DNA of 5,850 bases, from positions 22,356-28,205 of the forward strand of contig NZ_MOMC01000031.1 in NCBI RefSeq assembly GCF_001983105.1. Direction: 5' to 3'. Below are positions 1-5,850 of this stretch, piece after piece. The notes under the pieces were generated by a model. It searched no databases, was not told the DNA's origin, and saw only the letters and a list, made by a program, of their open reading frames with translations. The stretch's first letter is position 1, and every line of letters starts with the position of its first letter. The position numbers and the translations under genes were made by a program. The stretch is from Pseudofrankia asymbiotica. GTDB taxonomy: Bacteria > Actinomycetota > Actinomycetes > Frankiales > Frankiaceae.

Positions 1-1590
1 GACGATCGCGTCGCTCGCGGCCGCCTTCGCCTTGGCCCACAGGCCCACGCGGTCGTCGCTGTGGCCGGCGACCAGCGTGAAGTACAGCGACGCGCCGGTC
101 GGGTACAGATGCGAGACGTGGCAGAGGACCACCGCCGGCACCCCGGCGGCGGCGTAGACCTCGGTGAGGGCGTCGCGCACGCCCGCGTACAGGCCCGGGA
201 GCCCCGACCAGAACGTGGCCGTCTCCAGCGTCTCCGCGAGCATGCCGGCGTCGAGCAGCGCGTCGCGCAGCCGGGGGCCGTGGAACCGTCCGCGCACCCA
301 GTCGTCGCCGACCTCGGTGCCCAGTGGGCGCGCGCCGCGGGCGCTCAGCAGCTCGGCGAGATCCGCGGCCCGCCGACGCACCCGCTCGGGCTCCCCCTCG
401 TACCCGAGCACGACGTAACAGCCAGGGTTCCCACCGGCGCCGTCCCCGCCGTCCCCGCCGGCGCCGTTCGCCCCCTCTCCGGTCGGCTCGCCGGCGCCGT
501 GCGGGGTGGCGGCGCCCGCGGCCGTCTCCAGCTCGTCGGAGAGCCGGGCGACCGCCGGGAGCAGGTCGCGCTGGGCCAGCTCGCGCATCAGGTCGAGGCC
601 GGCGGCGAACGTGTCGACCCGCCAGCCCTCGTAGCGGCGCTCCGCCGGCATCGGGCGCACTCGTACCCGCACCGCGGTGATCACCCCGAAGGCTCCCTCC
701 GAGCCGAGCACCAGCTGGCGCAGGTCGGGGCCGGCCGCGGAGGCCGGCGCCCGGCCGAGCTCCCAGTCACCGAGCGGGGTCGCCACCCGCAGCCCCACGA
801 CGACGGCGTCGAACCGGCCGTAGCCGCTGGATGCCTGCCCGCTGGAGCGGGTCGCGGCGAAGCCGCCGATGGTCGCGTACTCCCAGGACTGCGGGACGTG
901 GCCGAGGGTCAGGCCGTGCTCGGCGAGCAGCGCCTCGGCCGCGGGGCCGCGCAGCCCCGGCTCCAGCGTGGCGGTGAGCGAGACCCGGTCGACGTCCAGC
1001 AGCCGGTTCATCCGGCGCAGGTCGAGCGCGACGACGGCCGCGAAGCCGGCCCTCCTGGGCGCGAGGCCGCCGACGACGGAGGTACCGCCGCCGAACGGCA
1101 CGACAGCGACGCGGTGCTCGGCGCAGGCGGCGAGCACCGCGGCGACCTCGTCGTGGCCGGTTGGCGTCAGCACCGCGTCCGGGGCGGCGGAGGCATCGCC
1201 GGCGCGCAGCGCGAGCAGATCGGTCGTGGAGCGCCCCCGGCAGTGCCGGATCCTGGTCTCCCGGTCGTCGCGGACGTGCTCGGCGCCGACGATGCCGGCC
1301 AGGTCGCCGCGCGCCGGTCCGGGCAGCCCGGACGGCGGGAGCTCGACGGCATCGAGATCCACCGGCGCGCTCGGCCGTTCGGCGAAGCCAAGCCCGTCGA
1401 CGAGCAGCGCCCGGACCGCGGTGGGCAGCTCCACCCGCTCGTCGGGGCTCCCCCACCCCCACCAGGCCAGGTCGCCGGCGTCATCCGGGCCATCGGGGCC
1501 ATCGGGGCCATCGGCCCGCTCGCGCCCGCCGGAGGAGGGCGAGGCCTGGCGCTGGCGGAGGCTGTCCGGCGGATTGCGCGACTCGGTCAC
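1..1590 (-). CDS. AGPS-family FAD-binding oxidase (alkyldihydroxyacetonephosphate synthase-like), 3' end cut off
   Basis: Flavoprotein of the VAO/FAD-linked oxidase family, closest by eye to alkyl-DHAP synthase, which swaps the acyl chain of acyl-DHAP for a fatty alcohol to form the ether bond. The window holds 530 codons and no stop. Seen: WWGWG (43-47, matching the family's WNGWG), the FAD-binding PFGGGTSVVGG (165-175), TIGGFAATRSSGQ (240-252) and GSEGAFGVIT (296-305), and RLSD with R349. RLRD (R442) and LYPTGASLYF (Y496) align with the substrate Arg and catalytic Tyr of mammalian AGPS. The family's HHH motif should fall about ten residues past the left edge. The sequence closely resembles what I recall of mycobacterial AgpS (Rv3107c). 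The GTG at 1590 was chosen because AGGGGGAG lies 13 nt upstream. An in-frame ATG at 1692 would add 34 residues, but that stretch uses rare codons (AGA, AGG, ACA, CGA). A repetitive N-terminus (27-37) and a Gly-rich insert (361-390) are unusual. The ether-lipid role is unproven; it could be another FAD-linked oxidase or dehydrogenase. Confidence 0.85.
   Translation of the reverse strand, partial: MTESRNPPDSLRQRQASPSSGGRERADGPDGPDGPDDAGDLAWWGWGSPDERVELPTAVRALLVDGLGFAERPSAPVDLDAVELPPSGLPGPARGDLAGIVGAEHVRDDRETRIRHCRGRSTTDLLALRAGDASAAPDAVLTPTGHDEVAAVLAACAEHRVAVVPFGGGTSVVGGLAPRRAGFAAVVALDLRRMNRLLDVDRVSLTATLEPGLRGPAAEALLAEHGLTLGHVPQSWEYATIGGFAATRSSGQASSGYGRFDAVVVGLRVATPLGDWELGRAPASAAGPDLRQLVLGSEGAFGVITAVRVRVRPMPAERRYEGWRVDTFAAGLDLMRELAQRDLLPAVARLSDELETAAGAATPHGAGEPTGEGANGAGGDGGDGAGGNPGCYVVLGYEGEPERVRRRAADLAELLSARGARPLGTEVGDDWVRGRFHGPRLRDALLDAGMLAETLETATFWSGLPGLYAGVRDALTEVYAAAGVPAVVLCHVSHLYPTGASLYFTLVAGHSDDRVGLWAKAKAAASDAIV
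421..510 (-). repeat. Gly-rich low-complexity insert in the AGPS-like gene
   Basis: This stretch encodes residues 361-390, which are almost entirely Gly, Ala, Asp, Glu, Pro and Asn and include GDGGDGAGG. On the plus strand it shows near-repeats of GCCGTCCCC. It lies after the conserved RLSDELET segment and before the next conserved beta strand (CYVVLGYEGE), so it is probably a flexible surface loop expanded by slippage. The reading frame stays open. Confidence 0.7.
1482..1517 (-). repeat. Four 9-bp tandem repeats near the start of the AGPS-like gene
   Basis: Plus-strand units CATCCGGGC, CATCGGGGC, CATCGGGGC and CATCGGCCC follow one another, the middle two identical. Read on the minus strand they encode the repeated Gly-Pro-Asp of residues 27-37. 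They sit in an N-terminal extension ahead of the first conserved family motif (WWGWG), so copy-number change would probably be tolerated. Confidence 0.8.
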
Positions 1591-1603
1591 CCCACCAACT
1601 CTG

Positions 1604-1611
1604 CTCCCCCT
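1604..1611 (-). promoter_or_regulatory. Possible ribosome binding site of the AGPS-like gene
   Basis: On the minus strand this reads AGGGGGAG, complementary to the 16S rRNA tail. It ends 13 nt before the GTG at 1590, somewhat longer than ideal. No other in-frame start lies between it and that GTG, so it supports the GTG over the upstream ATG at 1692. Confidence 0.45.
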
Positions 1612-1641
1612 GACCCGGCTGGCAACCCGCCGCGCCAGGCC

Positions 1642-1657
1642 CCAGGCGGGCGCCTGG
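1642..1657. promoter_or_regulatory. 16-bp perfect inverted repeat, candidate operator
   Basis: CCAGGCG and CGCCTGG flank a GG spacer, giving a 7+2+7 inverted repeat inside the divergent intergenic region, 52 bp upstream of the AGPS-like GTG. The half-site recurs as CCAGGC at 1635-1640 and CCAGGCG at 1822-1828, just before the glpD ribosome binding site. Dimeric repressors bind sites of this shape, but short GC palindromes also arise by chance in such DNA. The regulator is unknown. Confidence 0.35.
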
Positions 1658-1833
1658 AGTCGTGTGGCAAGGGTCACCACCACCACGTTCATCCGTAAGG
1701 CCCCGATTAGCGGACCTGCGTCGTTGGAAAGGCGGGGTCGTTGGGAACGTCAGGGTGGACGCTGCCCGGCCGACCACGCACGCTGGTGTCGCGAGGCCGC
1801 ACCCCGACGCCACACCCAACGCCAGGCGCGGCA

Positions 1834-1842
1834 GAGGGAGGA
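1834..1842 (+). promoter_or_regulatory. glpD ribosome binding site
   Basis: GAGGGAGGA lies 4 nt before the ATG at 1847 and contains a near-perfect anti-Shine-Dalgarno match. It fixes the glpD start, even though the reading frame is open for about 980 bases further upstream. Confidence 0.85.
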
Positions 1843-1846
1843 CGCG

Positions 1847-3538
1847 ATGAACGGGGCCAGCCCCATTTCGACACCCGCGCCGGGTGGGTCGCTGTCGCCG
1901 GCGCGCCGCGAGCGCGAGCTGGCCCGCCTGGCCGGCGGCGAGGTCGTCGACCTGCTGGTCGTCGGCGGCGGGGTGACCGGTGCGGGCGTCGCCCTCGACG
2001 CCGCGAGCCGAGGGCTGTCGGTCGCGCTCGTCGAGGCGCGGGACCTCGCCTGGGGCACCAGCCGGTGGAGCTCGAAGCTGGTCCACGGCGGCCTGCGCTA
2101 CCTGGCCAGCGGCGACCTGGGGCTGGCGATGGAGAGCGCCACCGAACGGGACATCCTGCTGCGCCGGACCGCGCCGCACCTGGTCCACCCAGTACCGATC
2201 ATGGTGCCGCTGACGCCGGCCGTGCGGCGCACCGACGCGGCGATGATGACCGCCGGCCTGCGGGTCGCCGACGGGCTGCGGCACGCCGCGCGCACCCCCA
2301 GCGGCACGCTGCCGCCGCCGCGACGGCTCACCGCCGTCGAGGCACACCAGCTCGCCCCGACGCTGCGCGAGACCGGGCTGCGCGGTGGACTGCTCTACTG
2401 GGACGGCCAGCTGGTCGACGACGCCCGCCTCGTCGTCGCGATCGCGCGCACGGCCGCGGCCTACGGCGCCCGGGTGCTCACCCGGCTGCGGGTACGCACG
2501 CTCGACGGCACCGGGGCGCTCGTCGAGGACACCCTGACCGGTTCGACGTTCTCGCTGCGGGCCCGCGCGGTCGTGAACGCGACGGGGGTGTGGGCGCGGA
2601 CGCTCGCGCCCGAGGTGCGGCTGCGCCCGAGCCGGGGCACCCACCTGGTGGTCGCCGCGGGCGCGTTCGGGGGCACCCGCACCGCGCTGACCGTGCCGAT
2701 ACCCGGCGAGCGCAACCGCTACGCGCTGGTGCTGCCGCAGGACGACGACCGGGTCTACGTGGGACTCACCGACGTCCCGGCGGACACGGTGGAGGATGTG
2801 CCGCGCCCGACCGCCGCCGAGGTCGAGGAGCTGCTCGGCATCGTCTCCGGGGTACTGGACGCTCCGCTGGACCGGGCCGACATGCTCGGCGCGTTCGCCG
2901 GGCTGCGCCCGCTCCTCGACGTCGCGGACACCGCCGGCGCCACGGGGGGCGTGGGGGGCCGCGCGGCGTCGCTGGCTCACTCCGTCGCTCACTCGCTACG
3001 CGGCCGTTCTCCTTCGTCGGGCGTCCACTCCGCGCCTTCGCTCCCGCGCTCGTCCCGCAGCGCGGACCTGTCCCGCCGGCACGCCGTGCTCGTCGGCCCC
3101 GGTGGCGTCGTCACCGTCGTCGGCGGCAAGCTGACGACCTACCGCCGGATGGCGCGCGACGCGGTGGACGCCGCGGTCGCGCACGCCGGCCTCGACGCCG
3201 GGGCGTGCCGCACCGCCAGGCTGCCGCTGGTCGGCGCGGCGCCGCGGGCCGAGCTCGCCGCCGTCGCCGCGCCGCGGCGGCTGGTCGAGCGGTACGGCAC
3301 CGAGGCACCGGCCGTGCTCGCCGAGGCGGGCGGCGATCCGGATCTGCTCGCGCCGGTCGCCGCGGGCATGTCCGCCACGGGCGCGGAGCTGCTGTTCGCG
3401 CTGCGGCACGAGGGCGCGCTCGACGTCGACGACCTTCTCGACCGGCGCACCCGGATCGGCCTGGTGGCGGCGGACCGCGCCGCGGCCGCGCCGCGCGCGG
3501 CCCGGCTCATCGACCTCGTCGCCGGCGACCGGGTCTGA
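1847..3538 (+). CDS. glpD: FAD-dependent glycerol-3-phosphate dehydrogenase (aerobic GlpD)
   Basis: Oxidises sn-glycerol-3-phosphate to DHAP at the inner face of the membrane, passing electrons through FAD to quinone. Complete, 563 residues. Seen: the Rossmann FAD motif DLLVVGGGVTGAG (35-47), the GlpD signature GTSRWSSKLVHGGLRYL (70-86), NATGVW (244-249), RGTHLV with H266, YVGLTDVP (304-311), GLRPLL with R354, GGKLTTYRRMA (426-436, K428), and a helical C-terminal domain (about 445-563). R84, Y85, H266, R354 and K428 match active-site residues of E. coli GlpD (R54, Y55, H233, R317, K354, numbering from memory). R354 and K428 are 74 residues apart, against 37 in E. coli, because of an extra Ser/Arg/His-rich loop at about 364-405 whose codon use differs from the rest of the gene. 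Start fixed by a strong ribosome binding site. Divergent from the AGPS-like gene. Family assignment is secure; activity with the insert is inferred. Confidence 0.95.
   Translation: MNGASPISTPAPGGSLSPARRERELARLAGGEVVDLLVVGGGVTGAGVALDAASRGLSVALVEARDLAWGTSRWSSKLVHGGLRYLASGDLGLAMESATERDILLRRTAPHLVHPVPIMVPLTPAVRRTDAAMMTAGLRVADGLRHAARTPSGTLPPPRRLTAVEAHQLAPTLRETGLRGGLLYWDGQLVDDARLVVAIARTAAAYGARVLTRLRVRTLDGTGALVEDTLTGSTFSLRARAVVNATGVWARTLAPEVRLRPSRGTHLVVAAGAFGGTRTALTVPIPGERNRYALVLPQDDDRVYVGLTDVPADTVEDVPRPTAAEVEELLGIVSGVLDAPLDRADMLGAFAGLRPLLDVADTAGATGGVGGRAASLAHSVAHSLRGRSPSSGVHSAPSLPRSSRSADLSRRHAVLVGPGGVVTVVGGKLTTYRRMARDAVDAAVAHAGLDAGACRTARLPLVGAAPRAELAAVAAPRRLVERYGTEAPAVLAEAGGDPDLLAPVAAGMSATGAELLFALRHEGALDVDDLLDRRTRIGLVAADRAAAAPRAARLIDLVAGDRV
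2966..3061 (+). repeat. Compositionally odd in-frame insert in glpD, possible inserted repeat element
   Basis: Encodes about 32 residues (374-405), rich in Ser, Arg, His, Ala and Pro, with the repeated motif AHS. The DNA contains the direct repeat GCTCACTC at 2975-2982 and 2987-2994. Roughly a fifth of its codons end in A or T (GCT, GCT, CTA, CGT, TCT, CCT, CCT), against about 5% by my count in the preceding part of glpD. It is preceded by two G6 runs (2944-2949 and 2953-2958). It falls in the variable loop between GLRPLL and the DLSRRHAV strand, where an insertion is tolerable. This is consistent with a small repeat inserted in frame; local expansion or drift is the alternative. A family match cannot be shown from one copy. 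Confidence 0.5.
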
Positions 3539-3573
3539 CCGGTCTCGGCCCCGGGCGGGTGGCTGGTCCCCGG
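3527..3573. terminator. Weak hairpins in the convergent gap, possible bidirectional terminator
   Basis: GACCGG (3527-3532) and CCGGTC (3539-3544) can pair around a 6-nt loop containing the glpD stop codon. CCGGG (3551-3555) and CCCGG (3569-3573) can form a second stem. Neither has a T-run on either strand. The position between two converging stop codons suits termination, but the stems are short and GC hairpins are common in such DNA. Confidence 0.2.
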
Positions 3574-3574
3574 A

Positions 3575-5850
3575 TCAGTCGGCGCGGGGCGGGGGCGGCC
3601 AGGCCAGCTCGATGATCGCGTTGCCCTCGTCCAGCTCGACCTGGGTGACCAGCGCGCACGTCCACGGCCAGGGTGTGCCGTCCGGCGCGGCCGCCCCGCC
3701 CGGCGCCGCCCCGCCCGGCGCCGCCCCGCCCGGCGCCGCCCCGCCCGGCGCCGTCCTGTCCAGGGATGCCTCGCCCGAGGACGCCTCGCCGTCGAGGACG
3801 GCCACGCCGGTGACGGCGCCCAGGCTGTCGGCGGCCAGCCGGCCCCCCGGGCCCGCGGAGCGGCTCCGGGCGGCGCCGCCGGGGATGGCCGCCGTGAGGC
3901 CGGAGACCGCGGGGTAGGAGATATAGCCCTCGCCGGTGCCGCCCGCGCACAGCAGGGTCACCGTCACCAGGCCGGCCGGCGCGACCCGCAGGGTCTCGCT
4001 CAGCAGGTCGACGAGCTCCTCACGGACCTCGCAGGGGATGTCGGCGAACTCGCCGCCCACCTGGAGGGTGACGGTCGCGCCGCGCGCCTCGGCCGCGTCG
4101 ATCGCCGTCTCCAGCTCGGCGAGCGGGCCGGCGCGGCCGCCGGAGCCGGACAGCATCCGGCGCAGCGCCCTGGCCCGGTTCGCGCAGAGCCGGCGGACCT
4201 GCTCGTCGCGCGGGTCGGCCGAGCCGTCCGCGACGGCGCGCAGCAGCGGGAGGACGTCCCGGTTGAGCCGGGCGAGCCGGCGAGCCCGGTCGCGGCGCAC
4301 CACGGCGGCCGCGTCCTGGTGCGCGCCCAGCTCCGCGTCGAGGTGCGCCGCCCGTGTGGTCGCGTCGGCGGTCGCCCGCAGCACCGGCCCGGCGGTCGTC
4401 ACCAGCAGCTGGATCGTGGACATCCCGTAGATGGTGCCCAGCAGCCGCACCAGCTCCAGCGGAGTCGCGTCGATCCGGGGCAGGTCGACCGCCAGGGTCA
4501 CCGCGACCATCACCCCCACGGCCGCGGCCCACTGCCGGGCCGGCCTGGACACGGTGATCGTCAGCAGCAGCACCGTCGGCGCCAGTATCCCGGCCCAGTT
4601 GTAGATCCTGATCACGTCGGGGCCGGAGACGAACGCCGCGCCGGCCAGGGTCACCGCGACGGTGAAGCCAAGGGTCGCCAGTGCCTCGACGCCGGTCAGC
4701 GCGCGTCGCCAGGTGACGGCCACGACCCGGAACGCGCCCCCGGCCACCACCGCCCACAGCAGGATCGACGCGTACGGCGCGATCGGGGAGAGGACGTCCA
4801 GCGACGGCTGGGAGTGCGCGCGGAAGGCGACCGCGGGCAGCGCGAGCACCGCGACGCCGGCCAGCACGGCGATACCGACAGCGCGACGGATGGCCCGCTC
4901 GTAGTCCCGGCGCAGGTCGGCGCCGTCGGCCGACTCGACGACCGCGGGGCGCGCCGCCTGCCAGTCCAGCTCGACCCGGGTGCCCTGCCCGGGTGCGGAC
5001 ACGATCCCGGCCCAGCCGCCGACGTCGACCATCCGGCCGTGCACCGAGCCGCTGATCCCGAGGTGGGCCTCCTCTGCGCTTTCACCGCCTTCACCGCCGT
5101 CAGCGCCGTTCCCGCCATCGACGGCAGGGGCGGCGGAGTCGCGCGCGAGCGCGGGGTCGTACCGGACGGCGTCGAAGCCGACGCCGTCGTCCTCGATCTC
5201 GACGCGCACCCCGTCGCGCCAGCGCACGACACTGACGCGCGCCGCGCCGACGCCGGCGTGCCGGCGGATGTTGGTCAACGCCTCGCGCATCGCCGCGGTG
5301 AGCGCGTTCAGCACCTCCGCGGGCAGCAGGTCGTCCACGCCCTCGGCCGGCTCGACGTCGCGCGACCGTTTCGCCCGCCGCGGCCACCGCCGGTCGTCGA
5401 CGCGGGTGAAGCTCACCGTCACGTCCAGGCCGTCGTCGACGGCCTCCTCGGCGACCGCGCGCACCTGGCGTTCCATCTCGGCGTCCGAGTCGGCGGGGGC
5501 GTCGGCGGCACCGCCGGAGCTGGCGAGCAGCTGCTCCACCTGCGCGACGACGCGGCCACAGCGCGCCCTGGCCCGCGCGAGCGTCCCATCGGCCGAGCCG
5601 GCGCCGCCGGTCTCCACGCCACCGCCACCACTGGCGCTGGCGACCTCGAGTCCGACACCGCCGAGTCCGATGCCGGCGAGCATGTTCAGCACCGTGTCGT
5701 GCAGGAAGCGCTCGCTCGCCCTCGCCGACCGCGCACGCGCCCCGGCGACCAGCTCGGCGCGCGACCGGGCACCGACCGCGTCCAGCCAGGCATCCGCGCC
5801 CAGCGCCACCCGCAGCAGCAGGACCACCCCCTGGCGCAGCGTGAGCCCGA
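3575..5850 (-). CDS. Sensor histidine kinase-like membrane protein with a second degenerate kinase-like region, 5' end cut off
   Basis: The frame is open past the right edge, so the true start is outside. Residues here are numbered from the GTG at 5827, which is probably internal; seven more codons precede it. Order: DHp helix with FLHDTVLNML, the likely phosphoacceptor being H43; HATPase_c with N-box REALTNIRRHAG (171-182, E172/N176), G1 box EIEDDGVGFD (210-219) and G2 region HLGISGSVHGRM (255-266), then GQGTRVEL. This fits the NarL-type HisKA_3 class. Six hydrophobic segments follow (about 316-335, 349-371, 380-400, 406-427, 431-449, 457-480). The C-terminus (481-750) has long charged helices (RRDRARRLARLNRDVLPLL) and a mixed alpha/beta region. 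EELVDLLSETLR sits where an N-box would be, without its Asn, and no G boxes are visible, so it is probably a degenerate kinase module. Low-complexity inserts lie in the DHp loop (64-81), the ATP lid (230-254) and the C-terminus (692-713). Signal and partner regulator are unknown; a LuxR-type regulator may lie beyond 5850. It converges on glpD with a 36-bp gap. Confidence 0.8.
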   Translation of the reverse strand, partial: GLTLRQGVVLLLRVALGADAWLDAVGARSRAELVAGARARSARASERFLHDTVLNMLAGIGLGGVGLEVASASGGGGVETGGAGSADGTLARARARCGRVVAQVEQLLASSGGAADAPADSDAEMERQVRAVAEEAVDDGLDVTVSFTRVDDRRWPRRAKRSRDVEPAEGVDDLLPAEVLNALTAAMREALTNIRRHAGVGAARVSVVRWRDGVRVEIEDDGVGFDAVRYDPALARDSAAPAVDGGNGADGGEGGESAEEAHLGISGSVHGRMVDVGGWAGIVSAPGQGTRVELDWQAARPAVVESADGADLRRDYERAIRRAVGIAVLAGVAVLALPAVAFRAHSQPSLDVLSPIAPYASILLWAVVAGGAFRVVAVTWRRALTGVEALATLGFTVAVTLAGAAFVSGPDVIRIYNWAGILAPTVLLLTITVSRPARQWAAAVGVMVAVTLAVDLPRIDATPLELVRLLGTIYGMSTIQLLVTTAGPVLRATADATTRAAHLDAELGAHQDAAAVVRRDRARRLARLNRDVLPLLRAVADGSADPRDEQVRRLCANRARALRRMLSGSGGRAGPLAELETAIDAAEARGATVTLQVGGEFADIPCEVREELVDLLSETLRVAPAGLVTVTLLCAGGTGEGYISYPAVSGLTAAIPGGAARSRSAGPGGRLAADSLGAVTGVAVLDGEASSGEASLDRTAPGGAAPGGAAPGGAAPGGAAAPDGTPWPWTCALVTQVELDEGNAIIELAWPPPPRAD
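3691..3750 (-). repeat. Four perfect 15-bp tandem repeats in the kinase-like gene
   Basis: The plus-strand unit CCGCCCCGCCCGGCG occurs four times in succession without a mismatch. Read on the minus strand it encodes a repeated Ala-Pro-Gly-Gly-Ala block near the C-terminus (about residues 693-712). The unit length is a multiple of three, so copy gain or loss keeps the frame. Perfect identity suggests recent slippage. It lies in the degenerate second kinase region, between two predicted strands, as a flexible loop. Confidence 0.9.
5066..5140 (-). repeat. Low-complexity insert in the ATP lid of the kinase-like gene
   Basis: Encodes residues 230-254, rich in Gly, Ala, Asp and Glu, between the G1 and G2 boxes of the HATPase domain. 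It contains two perfect copies of TTCACCGCC (5081-5089 and 5090-5098, plus strand), encoding Gly-Gly-Glu twice. About a third of its codons end in A or T, unlike the flanking gene. The conserved boxes on either side are intact, so the lid is lengthened rather than destroyed. Confidence 0.65.

Larger units (their letters stand above)
1591..1846. promoter_or_regulatory. Divergent intergenic control region between the AGPS-like gene and glpD
   Basis: These 256 bp separate the start codons of two divergently transcribed genes and should hold both promoters. The region is less GC-rich around 1687-1730, the likeliest promoter area, but I could not pick out convincing -35/-10 pairs on either strand. 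Structured elements seen are a 16-bp palindrome (1642-1657), four CAC triplets (1675-1686), and the near-direct repeats TCGTTGGAA (1721-1729) and TCGTTGGGAA (1738-1747). Related mycobacterial loci carry a TetR-type regulator nearby; none is encoded here. Confidence 0.5.

Noticed and set aside
1591..1692. An alternative ATG at 1692 for the AGPS-like gene
   Set aside because: The extra 34 codons include AGA, AGG, ACA and CGA, unlike the gene body, and would encode an Arg/Val-rich stretch not expected in the family. It remains possible if the transcript starts further upstream.
61..1698. A 545-codon plus-strand open frame antisense to the AGPS-like gene, ending in a His-rich tail
   Set aside because: Its product is Arg/Gly/Ala-rich with no domain, while the opposite strand encodes a clearly conserved flavoprotein. 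The His run is only the CAC triplets of the intergenic region read in frame.
869..1846. An in-frame upstream extension of glpD that would add 326 residues
   Set aside because: It is antisense to the AGPS-like gene and has shadow-type composition. A strong ribosome binding site marks the ATG at 1847, and GlpD homology begins just after it.
1481..2992. A 503-codon minus-strand frame antisense to glpD
   Set aside because: No recognisable motif or ribosome binding site, and the opposite strand holds every conserved GlpD motif.
2966..3061. The glpD insert as an intein or intron
   Set aside because: It is far too short, lacks splicing motifs and leaves the frame intact; a loop insertion explains it better.
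1741..3615. A 624-codon plus-strand frame overlapping glpD
   Set aside because: It is Arg/Gly/Pro-rich without motifs; it is a GC-driven shadow of the glpD frame.
3691..3750. The repeat block as a CRISPR array or replication iterons
   Set aside because: The 15-bp units have no spacers between them and lie inside an open coding frame as a multiple of three.

Overview
The window is very GC-rich on both strands. Nearly every codon in the real genes ends in G or C, and long non-coding frames stay open by chance. The proteins look like those of high-GC Actinobacteria. The low-complexity insertions and protein styles suggest Frankia or a relative, but that genus call is inference. No RNA gene, insertion sequence or CRISPR array was seen.

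Layout: three large genes fill almost the whole window. (1) Bases 1-1590, minus strand, encode most of a flavoprotein of the alkyldihydroxyacetonephosphate synthase (AGPS) family. Its last residues, including the expected His-His-His motif, lie just beyond the left edge. (2) After a 256-bp divergent intergenic region, bases 1847-3538, plus strand, encode a complete FAD-dependent glycerol-3-phosphate dehydrogenase (GlpD). (3) After a 36-bp convergent gap, bases 3575-5850, minus strand, encode most of a large sensor-kinase-like membrane protein whose N-terminus lies beyond the right edge.

How the genes may work together: GlpD oxidises glycerol-3-phosphate to dihydroxyacetone phosphate (DHAP). 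AGPS-family enzymes act on acylated DHAP in ether-lipid synthesis. The divergent pair, sharing one control region, therefore suggests linked glycerol-phosphate and lipid metabolism. The bacterial AGPS-like proteins are poorly characterised, so this is inference. The kinase has no visible functional link to the pair, and its usual partner, a response regulator, is not in the window.

Most unusual points: GlpD carries an extra loop of about 37 residues. It is encoded by DNA with different codon use and resembles an in-frame inserted element. The kinase has a complete HisKA_3/HATPase module, then six membrane segments, then a second kinase-like region lacking recognisable ATP-binding motifs. All three genes carry in-frame simple-sequence expansions, including four perfect 15-bp repeats in the kinase gene.
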